This document shows positions 8,626 through 17,756 of a DNA stretch of 64,000 nucleotides, piece after piece. Both the position numbers and the translations under genes were made by a program. Source of the stretch: JBBIND01 sp037444075 (GTDB lineage: Bacteria > Acidobacteriota > Terriglobia > Bryobacterales > Bryobacteraceae). Where the stretch lies: positions 1 through 64,000 of the forward strand of contig JBBIND010000013.1 of the NCBI GenBank assembly GCA_037444075.1, read 5' to 3'. Position 1 is the stretch's first letter, and the number at the start of each line of letters is the position of its first letter. The notes beneath the pieces were generated by a model that saw nothing but the letters and a program-made list of their open reading frames with translations, had not been told where the DNA came from and searched no databases.

Positions 8626-9114
8626 TTATCCTTACAGGCATTACGTAACCTGGGCCCACAGCTAAAACTGTGGCGTACCGCGTGGGGGGAACTACGCGAG
8701 AAGAACCCCGATGCGGAGTTGCCACTGCCCTCGGGCGATATGCGTCCGGCTGGTTACGTTGTGATGCAGCACGCCACTCGGGCAGACCGTCCCGTAAAGG
8801 CGTACCTGCGGTGGATGGACAGAATCCCCGGCGAGTACCGCCAATCTGTCTTGGAGGAGTCATCCGATGTCTACGAGGGTGGCGCCAATGATCCGTATTG
8901 TTTGGCGGCTCTCAAACACTACCGCAGTCTGATGCCACTCGCCATGGAAGCACGTAAGCCGATGTTTCGGCTCAAGCCGGCCGATGGCGCAATCGGGGCG
9001 CATGCACAAGCTGTCCAGGACTGTTACCGGGACTTTGAGACGCTAGCCAAGCGGATCCCCTTCGAGGTTGGACCGGACAATGGGAATAGTCCGGGCTCTA
9101 GATCATCCGATTGA
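8626..9114 (+). pseudogene. 3' remnant of a ParA-family ATPase gene
   Basis: The frame reads LSLQALRNLGPQLKLWR, then SGDMRPAGYVVMQHATR, DRPVKAYLRWMDRIPG, DPYCLAALKHYRSLMP, EARKPMFRLKPADGAIGAH and a stop at 9112-9114. This matches the C-terminal half of stand-alone ParA-type ATPases, which carry SLQGLRNLGPTL and RSLMPMAQEARKPMF in this order. The Walker A and B half is absent: the frame meets the repeat at 8602-8623 with no plausible start. A TTG at 8719 could start a 131-residue product, but it would lack the ATPase core. Called a truncated pseudogene. Confidence 0.6.
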
Positions 9115-9181
9115 GGGTTAAGATAATGTGTTCGTGAATCAGTCCGGGGCGGGGTCTGCCCCCATTAATGGCGTAGAGCCA

Positions 9182-9227
9182 AGTGTCACCCATCTCTTAG
9201 GAACGAAGTGTTAACTATGTCTCCGGA
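9182..9227. repeat. Imperfect direct repeat resembling insertion-sequence ends
   Basis: Two related 21-bp copies, AGTGTCACCCATCTCTTAGG (9182-9201, plus A) and AGTGTTAACTATGTCTCCGG (9207-9226, plus A). TGTCACC/TGTTAAC-CTATGTCTCCGG sequences resemble the terminal repeats of IS481-type elements, suggesting the scar of a lost element. No transposase is present. Positions 9115-9181 hold nothing else recognisable. Confidence 0.4.
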
Positions 9228-9244
9228 CCGGACAGACCGGACAA

Positions 9245-9321
9245 TGGTCGGGGCGGCAGGATTTGAACCTGCGACCCCCTGCGCCCAAGGCAGGTGCGCT
9301 ACCAGGCTGCGCTACGCCCCG
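9245..9321 (-). tRNA. tRNA-Pro (anticodon TGG)
   Basis: The minus strand reads a complete 77-base cloverleaf: acceptor CGGGGCG paired with CGCCCCG, D arm with GCGCAGCCTGGTAGCGC, anticodon stem CCTGC/GCAGG with loop CTTGGGC (anticodon TGG), T arm GCAGGTTCGAATCCTGC, discriminator A and encoded CCA. It decodes CCA and, by wobble, other proline codons. The remnants to its left suggest this tRNA neighbourhood has been an insertion hot spot. Confidence 0.97.
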
Positions 9322-9481
9322 ACAGATGACTCGCCTGAGTCAATTCTACTGCACCACTGAGCACGGTCCCAAATACCGGCCCCGCAGCCCTTGCCGGCGC
9401 CTGCGGTGAGATACAATTTCTGCTTCGGCCTCTGCCGTCGTGCGCGCCTGCCGCGCCCGAAGAAAGGAAGCACATCACGCC

Positions 9482-11113
9482 ATGGTTGGATTCGGAACTG
9501 CGGATTGGATCGTCCTGTTCGCCTTCTTCGGAGGACTGGCCGCCATCATCGTCTGGGTTCTGCGGCAGCGCGAGGACACCACTGCGGACTACTTCCTCGC
9601 CGGACGTGACGCCGGCTGGCTCGCCGTGGGCGCGTCCATCTTTGCGTCCAACATCGGCTCCGAACATCTGGTCGGCTTGGCCGGGACCGGCTACGAAAGC
9701 GGCATGGCCATGGCGCATTGGGAGATGCACGCCTGGTTGATCCTCGTCCTGGGCTGGGCCTTCGTCCCCTTCTACGCGCGCAGCCGCGTGTTCACGATGC
9801 CCGAGTTTCTGGAGAGGCGCTACAGTCCCGGGGCCAGAACGTTCCTCTCGGTGATTTCTCTGGTCAGCTACATCCTGACCAAGGTCGCCGTGACGGTCTA
9901 CGCCGGCGGCGTGGTCTTCAAGACCGTGCTCGGCATCGATGAGTGGATGGGCATCGACTTCTTCTGGATCAGCGCCATCCTGCTGGTAGGCATCACCGGC
10001 TTGTTCACCATCCTGGGAGGAATGAAAGCGGTCCTCTATACCTCCATCCTCCAGGCTCCCATCCTGATCCTTGGGTCCGTGGTCATCCTCATCGTCGGAC
10101 TCATCAAGGTCGGCGGTTGGGGCGAGGTGGAGGCAATCGTCGGACCCAATCTCCACCTGGTCCGGCCAGCCGATGATCCCAATTTCCCCTGGACCGGCGT
10201 CCTGCTAGGGTCCGCCATCGTCGGTTTCTGGTACTGGTGCACGGACCAATACATCGTGCAGCGAACCCTTTCAGCCCGCAATCAGAAGGAGGCGCGGCGC
10301 GGCACCATCTTTGCCGGTTATCAGAAACTGCTGCCGGTGTTCATCTTCCTGGTGCCGGGCATGATCGCCTTCACGTTGAACAGCAAGGGCATCATCAGCA
10401 TTCCCAGCGCTGATCAGGCGTTTCCGACGCTCGTCTCCACGCTGCTGCCGGCCGGGCTCAAGGGCGCCGTCGTCGGAGGGTTGGTGGCTGCGCTGATGAG
10501 TTCGCTGGCCTCCCTGTTCAACTCCTCAGCCACCCTGTTCACGGTGGACTTCTACAAGAAGTTCCGGCCGGCGTCGAGCGAACGCCACCTGGTGTTTGTG
10601 GGCCGCGTGGCCACCGCCGCCGTCGTGCTGCTGGGCGTCGTCTGGATCCCGGTCATGAAACTGGTGGCCTCGGTGCTGTATGAGTACTTGCAGCGGGTAC
10701 AATCGCTGATCGCTCCGCCGATTGCCGCCGTCTTCATCCTGGGCGTGTTCTCCAAGCGCGTCACCGCCGCCGCGGGAGTGACGGGCCTGGTGAGCGGGTT
10801 CGTCCTGGGCATGATGCGGCTGGGGCTGATCGTATTCCGCGAGCATCTGAACCCGGATGGGATCTGGTACAGCATCGTGGAAGTCAACTGGCTGCACTAC
10901 TGCATCTTCCTGTTCTTCTTTACGATTGCCGTCATGCTGGTGGTGACGCGCTTCACCAAACCCCGGCCGCCCGCGGAGATTCAAGGCCTGATCTACGGTT
11001 CAGGCACGCCGGAGCAAATCGCGGAGACGCGGGCCAGTTGGAACAAGTGGGATGTTCTCAACACAGCCATCATCGTTTCGGTGATCGTTATCTTCTACGT
11101 GCGATTCTGGTAG
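9482..11113 (+). CDS. Sodium:solute symporter (SSS/SLC5 family, SGLT-like)
   Basis: A 543-residue inner-membrane transporter with about 14 helices. The ATG at 9482 follows GAAAGGAAG. N-terminal family marks are DYFLAGRDAGWLAVGASIFASNIGSEHLVGLAG and FTMPEFLERRYSPGARTFLS, typical of the SGLT branch that couples sugar or related polyol uptake to sodium. Further support comes from LTKVAVTVYAGGVVF and the SSLASLFNSSATLFTVDFYKK segment in the second half of the protein. It is transcribed alone; miaA follows 130 bases later in the same direction. Substrate not determinable from sequence, though a sugar fits the nearby sugar-acid enzymes. Confidence 0.9.
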   Translation: MVGFGTADWIVLFAFFGGLAAIIVWVLRQREDTTADYFLAGRDAGWLAVGASIFASNIGSEHLVGLAGTGYESGMAMAHWEMHAWLILVLGWAFVPFYARSRVFTMPEFLERRYSPGARTFLSVISLVSYILTKVAVTVYAGGVVFKTVLGIDEWMGIDFFWISAILLVGITGLFTILGGMKAVLYTSILQAPILILGSVVILIVGLIKVGGWGEVEAIVGPNLHLVRPADDPNFPWTGVLLGSAIVGFWYWCTDQYIVQRTLSARNQKEARRGTIFAGYQKLLPVFIFLVPGMIAFTLNSKGIISIPSADQAFPTLVSTLLPAGLKGAVVGGLVAALMSSLASLFNSSATLFTVDFYKKFRPASSERHLVFVGRVATAAVVLLGVVWIPVMKLVASVLYEYLQRVQSLIAPPIAAVFILGVFSKRVTAAAGVTGLVSGFVLGMMRLGLIVFREHLNPDGIWYSIVEVNWLHYCIFLFFFTIAVMLVVTRFTKPRPPAEIQGLIYGSGTPEQIAETRASWNKWDVLNTAIIVSVIVIFYVRFW

Positions 11114-11242
11114 CGGAAGCACACGGCATACCGGCGGAAGTAACGGGGGCAGGTTGGCAGGCGCGGGAAGCACCTGCCGCTATCGCGCCGCCGCAAAGCA
11201 CTGCCGGCCAGCCTGAGGAGATGCTTTGAAAGGTCGCCTGCG

Positions 11243-12220
11243 GTGAAGGAGAGTCCTCCGGCGGAAACACAACCCGCTCCAATTGTGGCGGTCGTGGGCC
11301 CCACCGGCTCCGGCAAGAGCGCACTGGCCCTGAAACTGGCCGGGCACTTCCCGGTGGAAATCGTCAATTGCGATTCCGTTCAGGTCTACAGACACTTCAA
11401 CGTGGGCACGGCCAAGGTGCCGCCCGACGAACGCCGCGGAGTGCCGCATCATCTCATCGACTTGCTGGAACCGGATGAACCCTTTACAGCGGGCGACTAC
11501 GCGCACCTGGCCCGGCCGCTGCTGGCCGAAATCACGGCGCGCCGGCGCCTGCCTGTGGTGGTGGGCGGCACGGGCTTCTACCTGCGGGCATTGCTTGAGG
11601 GGCTGTTCACCGGACCGTCGCGAGACGATGCCTTGAGGCAAAGGCTGGCGGCGAGGGAGGCGGCACGCCCCGGCAGCCTGCACCGCCTGCTGACGCGGTT
11701 TGATGACGCTTCCGCAGCGCGCATCCACCCCCGCGACGTGAACAAAGTAATGCGCGCCGTGGAGGTTTGCCTTCTGGCGAGAGCGCCGATGTCGGAGCTA
11801 TGGCGCTCAGGCCGCGACGGATTGGAGGGCTTCCGGACACTGAAGCTCGGCCTGGACCCCGAACGGCAGGAGCTTTACAGACGGCTGGACCAACGCTGCC
11901 TCGACATGTTTGACGCCGGCCTCGTGGCAGAGACGGAACAGATTCTGGCCATGGGGTACAAGGCTGAAGTGAAACCCATGGAGTCGCTGGGATACAAGGA
12001 GGCGCTAGGGTTTCTGCGAGGTGACTACACCCGCGGAGAGGCCATCGAACTAGCTCAAAGGAACACTCGGCGCTATGCGAAGCGGCAGTTGACCTGGTTC
12101 CGCGCCGAAGCCGGTGTGGTCTGGCTGAACGGGTTTGGCGATGAAGAGGCCGTACAAGCGGCCGCCGTTCAACACACGAGAGATCATCTTTCGAGTTCAG
12201 GAGACGCCCCCGGCGCTTGA
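11243..12220 (+). CDS. miaA: tRNA dimethylallyltransferase MiaA
   Basis: A 325-residue cytoplasmic enzyme that adds a dimethylallyl group to N6 of A37 in tRNAs reading UNN codons. Walker A GPTGSGKS at residues 19-26, the CDSVQVYRHFNVGTAK substrate motif, GVPHHLIDLLEPDEPFTAGDY, VVGGTGFYLRALLEG and the C-terminal YAKRQLTWFR are all present. Length is normal for the family. The start is a GTG at 11243 with GAAAGG about nine bases upstream. No hfq follows, unlike in proteobacteria. Confidence 0.95.
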   Translation: MKESPPAETQPAPIVAVVGPTGSGKSALALKLAGHFPVEIVNCDSVQVYRHFNVGTAKVPPDERRGVPHHLIDLLEPDEPFTAGDYAHLARPLLAEITARRRLPVVVGGTGFYLRALLEGLFTGPSRDDALRQRLAAREAARPGSLHRLLTRFDDASAARIHPRDVNKVMRAVEVCLLARAPMSELWRSGRDGLEGFRTLKLGLDPERQELYRRLDQRCLDMFDAGLVAETEQILAMGYKAEVKPMESLGYKEALGFLRGDYTRGEAIELAQRNTRRYAKRQLTWFRAEAGVVWLNGFGDEEAVQAAAVQHTRDHLSSSGDAPGA

Positions 12221-12335
12221 CCGTTGGCGCGCACCGGGCGTTCTCATCCCGGCTCTGCCGCCCGGAAGAAGGCAGCAAGCTGCCTGTTTTCAGTCCCTTA
12301 CCGGCATCCGTGGGGCGCTTTGCTAAACTGACAGG

Positions 12336-13577
12336 GTGAAACGCTTCCTGGCGCTTATCCTGCCCCTGACGCTGCTGGCCGGTGCGGCTGCGCCGCTTGC
12401 CGGACAGTCCATTCTGCTGGTTCCCTTTGCCAACCGCACCTCTTCGCCGAAACTCGACTGGATTGGCGAAAGCCTCGCGGAGACGGTTCGTGAAGGGCTG
12501 GGTTCGCACGGCTTGGCGGTAGTCACAAGGCAGGAGAGGCAGGAGGCAGCTCAACGGCTGTCACTGAAGTTACAGGCGCCTCTCACGAGGGCCAGCGTCC
12601 TGCGGTTAGGTGGGGAGATGGGCGTGCGCACCGTGGTGCATGGCGAGTTCGCCTTCACCGGCGCGGAAGGCGAGGCAGCCGTCCCGAGAGGGCGCATTGA
12701 GATCACAGCGCGCCTCATCAACCTTCCCCAAGGGCGCATGGGACCGGTGATGGCGGAATCAGGACTGCTGAGCGAATTGGCCACGCTGCAAACACGGCTC
12801 GCCTGGCGTGTTCTCAGAACGCTGCGTCCGGAAGGTTCACCCACCGAGGAGGCGTTCTTCCGCTCCCATCCGCCGGCACGCCTGGACGCGATGGAGAACT
12901 ACATCCGCGGTTTGCTGGCCGCCTCTCAGGAGCAGCAGCACCGTTTCTTCACTCAGGCGGCGCGGCTGGACGCGAGATTCTCTCCGCCGAGGTTCCAGTT
13001 AGGGCGCATACAGTGGGAAAAGGGCAGCTACCAGGTGGCTGCCGAGTGGCTGGAGCAGGTTGGGCCCGCAGACGCGCACTACTACCAGGCGCGTTTCCTG
13101 CTGGGGCTTTCCCGGTATTACTCGGGTGACTTCGCGCGCGCAGCGGCGGCATTCGAAGATGTTCATGCGGCGTACGCGCTACCTGAGATCCGCAACAACC
13201 TCGGCATTGCCCAAATGCAGCTCAATCGCCCGGAAGCCATGGAGAGTTTCACCGCCGCTATCCAGGCGAACCCCTCCGACCCGGATTACCTGTTCAACGC
13301 CGGCTACCTTCTGTGGAGGAGCGGGGACTACGGCCAGGCGGCTGAGCGGTTCCGAGCCGTGCTCGAAAGGGACCCCGAAGATGCCGAGGCCACGCTGATG
13401 CTCGGCAGGTGTATCAAACAAAGCGCGTACCGGCCAGGGGATCCGCGCGCGGAGGCCCTGGAAAGGCTCAAGGAGAACTTCGACGAAGTAGCGGCGCGCA
13501 TGCTCCAACTGCCGGGTTTACGGCACGAATGCGGGCAGCCCCCGGTCACTCCGGCTCGTCCCGCGCCGGCAAAGTGA
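12336..13577 (+). CDS. Secreted TPR-repeat protein with CsgG/FlgO-like N-terminal domain
   Basis: A 413-residue predicted periplasmic or lipid-anchored protein, GTG start at 12336. Residues 1-24 are a Sec signal (VKRFLALILPLTLLAGAAAPLAG). Residues about 25-170 form a domain of the kind seen in CsgG/FlgO/TolB-N relatives (ILLVPFANRTSSPKLDWIGESLAETV and GVRTVVHGEF). From about residue 195 there are tetratricopeptide repeats (FQLGRIQWEKGSYQVAAEWL, YYSGDFARAAAAFEDV, NNLGIAQMQLNRPEAMESF, NAGYLLWRSGDYGQAAERF). These suggest a scaffold in envelope assembly. The exact partner is unknown; the next gene has its own promoter and riboswitch. Confidence 0.8.
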   Translation: MKRFLALILPLTLLAGAAAPLAGQSILLVPFANRTSSPKLDWIGESLAETVREGLGSHGLAVVTRQERQEAAQRLSLKLQAPLTRASVLRLGGEMGVRTVVHGEFAFTGAEGEAAVPRGRIEITARLINLPQGRMGPVMAESGLLSELATLQTRLAWRVLRTLRPEGSPTEEAFFRSHPPARLDAMENYIRGLLAASQEQQHRFFTQAARLDARFSPPRFQLGRIQWEKGSYQVAAEWLEQVGPADAHYYQARFLLGLSRYYSGDFARAAAAFEDVHAAYALPEIRNNLGIAQMQLNRPEAMESFTAAIQANPSDPDYLFNAGYLLWRSGDYGQAAERFRAVLERDPEDAEATLMLGRCIKQSAYRPGDPRAEALERLKENFDEVAARMLQLPGLRHECGQPPVTPARPAPAK

Positions 13578-13656
13578 AGTACGAAGCGGCACCTGAGGCC
13601 TGCGGACCAGTTTGCTGCGAAACGGAGGGTCTCCCCGTGCCGGCAGCCTGGACGGT

Positions 13657-13686
13657 TTGCCTTTGGCGCGAGAGCCTGCGTATACT
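13657..13686 (+). promoter_or_regulatory. Promoter of the cobalamin uptake operon
   Basis: TTGCCT (13657-13662), an 18-bp spacer and TATACT (13681-13686). It directly precedes the cobalamin riboswitch, as expected for a riboswitch-controlled leader. The -10 box is strong, the -35 box only moderate. Confidence 0.5.
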
Positions 13687-13689
13687 TTG

Positions 13690-13860
13690 GACGACAGCTC
13701 CTAGAGGTGAAGAGCGCTCGGGAAGGCGGTGAGAATCCGCCACTGCCCCGCAACTGTGAGCGGCGGGCAAGAACACCGGGCAGTCACTGGACCGGTTCAC
13801 TATCAGGTCCGGGAAGGCTGCTCAACCAGGTTCAGCCGCAAGTCAGGAGACCGGTTCTTC
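13690..13860 (+). promoter_or_regulatory. Cobalamin (B12) riboswitch
   Basis: The leader carries the conserved cobalamin aptamer marks in order: GGGAAGGCGGTGAGAATCCG, CCACTGCCCCGCAACTGT (13740-13757), and the B12 box AAGTCAGGAGACC (13840-13852). It ends about 36-45 bases before the btuF ATG. The aptamer binds adenosyl- or other cobalamins and shuts down expression of the downstream uptake genes when the vitamin is abundant. No U-rich intrinsic terminator is obvious, so control may act on translation of btuF. Confidence 0.95.
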
Positions 13861-13895
13861 ACTGGGATGTGTTTCGTTCCGTGGGAGAACGGCGC

Positions 13896-14786
13896 ATGCA
13901 CCGCTTAACGACAATCACCCCGCATAAACTCATGACGCGCCGGTCCGCGCTTGCGCTCTTCGGCGTGGTGGCTTGGGGCGCGGAGCCTCCCCGGCGCATC
14001 GTTTCGACCGCGCCGAGCATCACCGAAATGCTGTTCGCACTGGGTGTGGGTCCCCGCGTCGTGGGTGTGACCTCCTTCTGCCGTTTCCCTGCCGAAGTTG
14101 CGAGCCTGCCCAAAGCAGGCAGCTACATTCGCCCGAACCTCGAGGCGATTCTCGCGCTCGAACCAGACCTGGTGATCATCCAGGAGAACCCCATACGGCT
14201 GCGGGCCCAACTGGAAGCGCTGCGGCTGTCGGTGCTCGAACTGGAGCACAGCAGCCTCAGCCACATACGCAGTTCCATCGAGCGCATCGCCACGGCTTGC
14301 GGGGTGGAAGAGGAGGGACGCAAGCTGAACCAGTCTATTCTGGACGGGCTCGAACAGGTGAAACACCGCACACGGGGATTGCCTAAGACGCGCGTGCTGG
14401 TGGTGGTGAGCCGGTCGCCGGGGAGAGTGGCGGGTCTGGTGGCTGCCGGGCGAGGTTCGTTCCTGGATGAAGTGATTGGGGTAGCCGGCGGCGTTAATGT
14501 GCTGGCGGACACGCCCGCCACGTACCCTGGCATTTCACTCGAACAGGTGTTGAGCCGGAACCCCGAAGTGATTCTGGACCTCGCAGAATCCTCTCACGGA
14601 GGCGGGAGTGACGAAGCCCGCCCCGGTGAAGCGCTGGCGCACTGGGGCAGGCACAAGTCGCTGGCGGCGGTCCGGAATGGGCGTGTTCACAGGATTGTCT
14701 CGGACAGCTTCGTTGTGCCCGGACCGAGGGTGGTGGAAGCGGCTCGTGAATGCGCGCGCCTGCTGCATCCGGAGGCGGGGCTTTGA
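13896..14786 (+). CDS. btuF: Cobalamin ABC transporter substrate-binding protein (BtuF-like)
   Basis: A 296-residue periplasmic binding protein of the BtuF/FhuD class. Motifs include PRRIVSTAPSITEMLFALGVGPRVVGVTSFC, LPKAGSYIRPNLEAILALEPDLVI and DEVIGVAGGVNVL. The start at 13896 (after GTGGGAGAAC) lies just past the riboswitch; an in-frame ATG at 13932 would give MTRRSALALFGVVAWGAEP, a Tat-like signal, which lies inside the protein either way. It delivers cobalamin to the permease. The next gene starts within its stop codon. The B12 specificity rests on the riboswitch; the fold alone would also fit iron-siderophore binding. Confidence 0.88.
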   Translation: MHRLTTITPHKLMTRRSALALFGVVAWGAEPPRRIVSTAPSITEMLFALGVGPRVVGVTSFCRFPAEVASLPKAGSYIRPNLEAILALEPDLVIIQENPIRLRAQLEALRLSVLELEHSSLSHIRSSIERIATACGVEEEGRKLNQSILDGLEQVKHRTRGLPKTRVLVVVSRSPGRVAGLVAAGRGSFLDEVIGVAGGVNVLADTPATYPGISLEQVLSRNPEVILDLAESSHGGGSDEARPGEALAHWGRHKSLAAVRNGRVHRIVSDSFVVPGPRVVEAARECARLLHPEAGL

Positions 14787-15553
14787 ACTCCCTTTTCAGC
14801 CTGCGCGAAGTCAGGCAGAGCTATGACGGCACCACAGTGCTTGACATCGCGGCACTGGAGTTCCAGGCAGGGCAAATGGTGTGCCTGGTGGGTCCGAACG
14901 GAGCCGGCAAAAGCACGCTGTTGAGCATCATGGCGGGTTTGAAGCCGGGCTACCAGGGGAGTTGCCTGTACCGCGGTCAGCCGGTGAACGAATGGAACCG
15001 GCGGAACTTGGCGCGTTCGCTTTGCTTTGTCCCGCAGTCTGTGCGATTGGAGTTTCCCTTCACTGCGGAGCAGGTGGTGATGATGGGAAGAACGCCGTTT
15101 TGCGACGGCTTATTCGAATCCGACGCGGACCGTGACGCGGTTCTACAGGCCATGGAGGAGACCGACACGCTGCAATTCCGGTCGCGCGATTTCCGTTCCT
15201 TGAGCGGAGGTGAACGCCAGAGAGTCGTGCTGGCGTCGGCCCTTGCGCAGGAGCCCGAGGCGCTGCTGCTCGATGAACCGGCCACTTACCTTGATGTGAA
15301 GCACCAACTCGCTCTGCACCGCCTGCTGCGTGAGTTGGCCCAAAAAGGTGTCCTGGTCGTGGCGGCAACGCATGATCTGAACCTTGCTGCGGCCTATTCC
15401 GAACGCGTGGTGGTGCTGCATCGCGGGCGCCTGGCAACCGATGCCCCGCCGTCCGAGGCGTTGAGCCCGGAAGTGGTTCGCGACGTCTTTGAAGTGTCGG
15501 CCACTTTGCTGCAATCGCCTTCCGGCAACCCGTGGATACGTTATGACGATTAG
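14783..15553 (+). CDS. btuD: Cobalamin ABC transporter ATP-binding protein (BtuD-like)
   Basis: A 256-residue ATPase: Walker A GPNGAGKST, Q-loop VPQSVRLEFPFTAEQVVMMGR, signature LSGGERQRV, Walker B EALLLDEPATYLD and switch histidine ATHDLNLA. The start is a TTG at 14783 overlapping the btuF stop (TTGA); GGAGG lies at 14771-14775 with ideal spacing, indicating translational coupling. Family members drive BtuCD/FecCDE-type importers. Confidence 0.92.
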   Translation: MNSLFSLREVRQSYDGTTVLDIAALEFQAGQMVCLVGPNGAGKSTLLSIMAGLKPGYQGSCLYRGQPVNEWNRRNLARSLCFVPQSVRLEFPFTAEQVVMMGRTPFCDGLFESDADRDAVLQAMEETDTLQFRSRDFRSLSGGERQRVVLASALAQEPEALLLDEPATYLDVKHQLALHRLLRELAQKGVLVVAATHDLNLAAAYSERVVVLHRGRLATDAPPSEALSPEVVRDVFEVSATLLQSPSGNPWIRYDD

Positions 15554-16550
15554 CCCGGCATCGCGGACGCAGTTGTGGAAGGTGGCGGCCGGCGCAGCGG
15601 GGCTCGTCCTGCTGGTGCTGGTCGCCGGGCCGCTGGTCGGCTCGGCGAGGCTCGAACTGGCGCGCGCTTTGGCCGGCGAATCCCCGCACGCTGAGATTCT
15701 GTTCTATGCCCGCTTGCCGCGCGTGTTGTTGGGTTTGCTGGCCGGCGGGGCACTGGCCCTCTCGGGCGTGCTGTTTCAGGCGCTGGTGCGGGATGCGCTG
15801 GCAGACCCTTACGTATTGGGCGTTTCCGGCGGCGCCTCTCTCGGAGCCGTGATGGCGATCTTCTTTGGCTGGTCGCAAGTGGCGGGGTTGCCGGCAGCGT
15901 GGCTGGCCGCCACGGCGGGGGCGGGTGTGGCGTTGCTGGCGGTGGCCACGATCGCGTCTCAAGGGCGCAGGATGTCTTCCTTCACGCTGCTGCTCGCCGG
16001 CATCACGGTCAACAGCATCTGCGCCGCCGCGATTCTGTTCCTGCACAGCATTGCCGACGCAGGCCGTTCTTTCGCGGCGCTGCGATGGCTGATGGGAGGC
16101 ATCGACGCGGTGGAATACTCCACGCTAGGTTGGCTGGCCGCTGCGCTGCTGCCCGCTTCCATCTTCGTTTTCAGCCGAGCCCGCTCCTTGAACCTGCTGG
16201 CGGTGGGCGAAGAATGGGCGGCGTCCAAAGGTGTCGTCACGAGCCGCCTTCTGCTCGGCGGTTTCCTGGCGGGCTCGCTGATGACGGGCGCCGTCACGGC
16301 GCTGACCGGTCCCATAGGATTTGTGGGGTTGATCGTGCCCCACGCCTTGCGCCTGCGTTTCGGCGCGGACCACCGGCTGCTGATCCCGGCGGCTTTCCTG
16401 ACGGGCGCGGCATTCCTGGCCGGCTGCGACACGTTGGCGCGCACGGCGCTGGCGCCCATGGAAGTTCCGGCCGGAGTGGTGACGGCTTTGCTGGGTGGCC
16501 CGTTCTTCATCTGGCTCCTCCGCTCAAAAAGGCGCAGCCTCTGGATTTAG
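15543..16550 (+). CDS. btuC: Cobalamin ABC transporter permease (BtuC/FecCD family)
   Basis: A 335-residue inner-membrane protein with about ten helices, starting at ATG 15543 inside the ATPase gene. Diagnostic segments are RLPRVLLGLLAGGALALSGVLFQALVRDALADPYVLGVSGGASLGAV, LLLAGITVNSICAA, LRWLMGGIDAV and GFVGLIVPHALRL. It forms the translocation channel of the importer with the preceding ATPase. All three transport genes lie downstream of one riboswitch, making a complete vitamin B12 uptake unit apart from the outer-membrane receptor, which is not here. Confidence 0.92.
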   Translation: MTISPASRTQLWKVAAGAAGLVLLVLVAGPLVGSARLELARALAGESPHAEILFYARLPRVLLGLLAGGALALSGVLFQALVRDALADPYVLGVSGGASLGAVMAIFFGWSQVAGLPAAWLAATAGAGVALLAVATIASQGRRMSSFTLLLAGITVNSICAAAILFLHSIADAGRSFAALRWLMGGIDAVEYSTLGWLAAALLPASIFVFSRARSLNLLAVGEEWAASKGVVTSRLLLGGFLAGSLMTGAVTALTGPIGFVGLIVPHALRLRFGADHRLLIPAAFLTGAAFLAGCDTLARTALAPMEVPAGVVTALLGGPFFIWLLRSKRRSLWI

Positions 16551-16661
16551 CGAATGGCGGCAGCGGGATGAAGTAGCGCCGATTCAAAATGCTCCGACGG
16601 CGCCAGTTACAATGAGACTTGTGCCCTACATTAGCAGCCCGCCTGTAGAGGAACTTGCAGC

Positions 16662-17756
16662 TTGATCAACAAACTGGTCATCGAGAACCTGCGTCACAGG
16701 CCGGTGCGCACACTGTTGAGCGTATTAGCCATCGGGGTCGAGGTCACCATGATGCTTACCCTGGTGGGGCTCAGCCGCGGCATGTTGGAGGATTCCGCCC
16801 GGCGCGCGCGCGGCGTAGGCGCTGACATCTGGGTCCGCCCGCCGGGAAGTTCCGCCATCAGCTTCAGCTCCGCGCCGATGCCTGAAGGGATCCTGCGCTT
16901 TTTCGAAAAGCAACCGCACGTCGTGCTGGCCTCGGGCTCAGTGATTCACCCGATCGGCGGCGTGAGTACAGTAACGGGGCTCGAAATCGACAAGTTCAAT
17001 CAGATGAGCGGGGGCTTCAACTATCGCTCAGGCGGCCCGTTTGAGCACCCTGACGACATCATCGTTGATGAACGTTACGCGGCGCAGCACAAGCTGCGCG
17101 CCGGCGACAAGGTCCGCTTGATGAATCGGGGCTGGCGTGTCAGCGGCGTCGTGGAGCCGGGCAAGCTGGCGCGGTTGATTGTGCCTCTCAAGACGCTTCA
17201 GGACTTGACGGGCAACACCGGCAAGCTCACGCAGGTCTATCTGAAGCTGGATGATCCCAAGCGCACGGAAGACGTGATCGCAGCCCTTAAAGAGAAGCTG
17301 CCGGACTATCAGATTTACTCCATTGAAGAGTTCACCTCGCTGTTTTCGGTGGAGAACGTGCCCGGACTGCGCGCCTTCATAGGCGTGATTGTGGTGCTAT
17401 CCGTCGTAGTGGGCTTCCTGGTCGTCTTCCTTTCGCTCTACACGGCGGTGCTCGAGCGGACCCGTGAGATCGGCATTTTGAAGGCCCTGGGCGCGACTCC
17501 CGGTTTTGTGCTGACCGTACTGATGCGCGAAACCGCTCTGCTTGCTCTGGTGGGCACGGCGCTGGGCATCCTGCTGACCTACGGCACGCGCTGGCTGATC
17601 ATGACACTTGTGCCGGCGTCACTGACACAGATGATCGTGCCCGACTGGTGGCCCATTGCGGGAGCGATCGCCTTGGCGGGCGCCTTACTCGGCGCTTCCT
17701 ATCCCGGTTGGAAGGCAGCGCGGCAAGATGCCATCGAGGCCCTGTCCTATGAGTGA
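16662..17756 (+). CDS. MacB/FtsX-type ABC transporter permease
   Basis: A 364-residue membrane protein: one N-terminal helix after VIENLRHRPVRTLLSVLAIGVE, a periplasmic MacB-PCD-like domain (about 45-245), then three C-terminal helices of the FtsX domain (VLERTREIGILKALGATPGFVL is diagnostic). The TTG start at 16662 has GAGGAAC about eight bases upstream. A possible promoter is TTCAAA-19-TACAAT (16583-16613). The ATPase gene follows with an ATGA-type overlap. Such pairs export or extract lipids, peptides or lipoproteins in a mechanotransmission cycle. Substrate unknown. Confidence 0.88.
   Translation: MINKLVIENLRHRPVRTLLSVLAIGVEVTMMLTLVGLSRGMLEDSARRARGVGADIWVRPPGSSAISFSSAPMPEGILRFFEKQPHVVLASGSVIHPIGGVSTVTGLEIDKFNQMSGGFNYRSGGPFEHPDDIIVDERYAAQHKLRAGDKVRLMNRGWRVSGVVEPGKLARLIVPLKTLQDLTGNTGKLTQVYLKLDDPKRTEDVIAALKEKLPDYQIYSIEEFTSLFSVENVPGLRAFIGVIVVLSVVVGFLVVFLSLYTAVLERTREIGILKALGATPGFVLTVLMRETALLALVGTALGILLTYGTRWLIMTLVPASLTQMIVPDWWPIAGAIALAGALLGASYPGWKAARQDAIEALSYE

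Noticed and set aside
6349..9321. Prophage or integrative element at tRNA-Pro
   Set aside because: No integrase, capsid, conjugation gene or duplicated tRNA end is visible; only remnants and short repeats.
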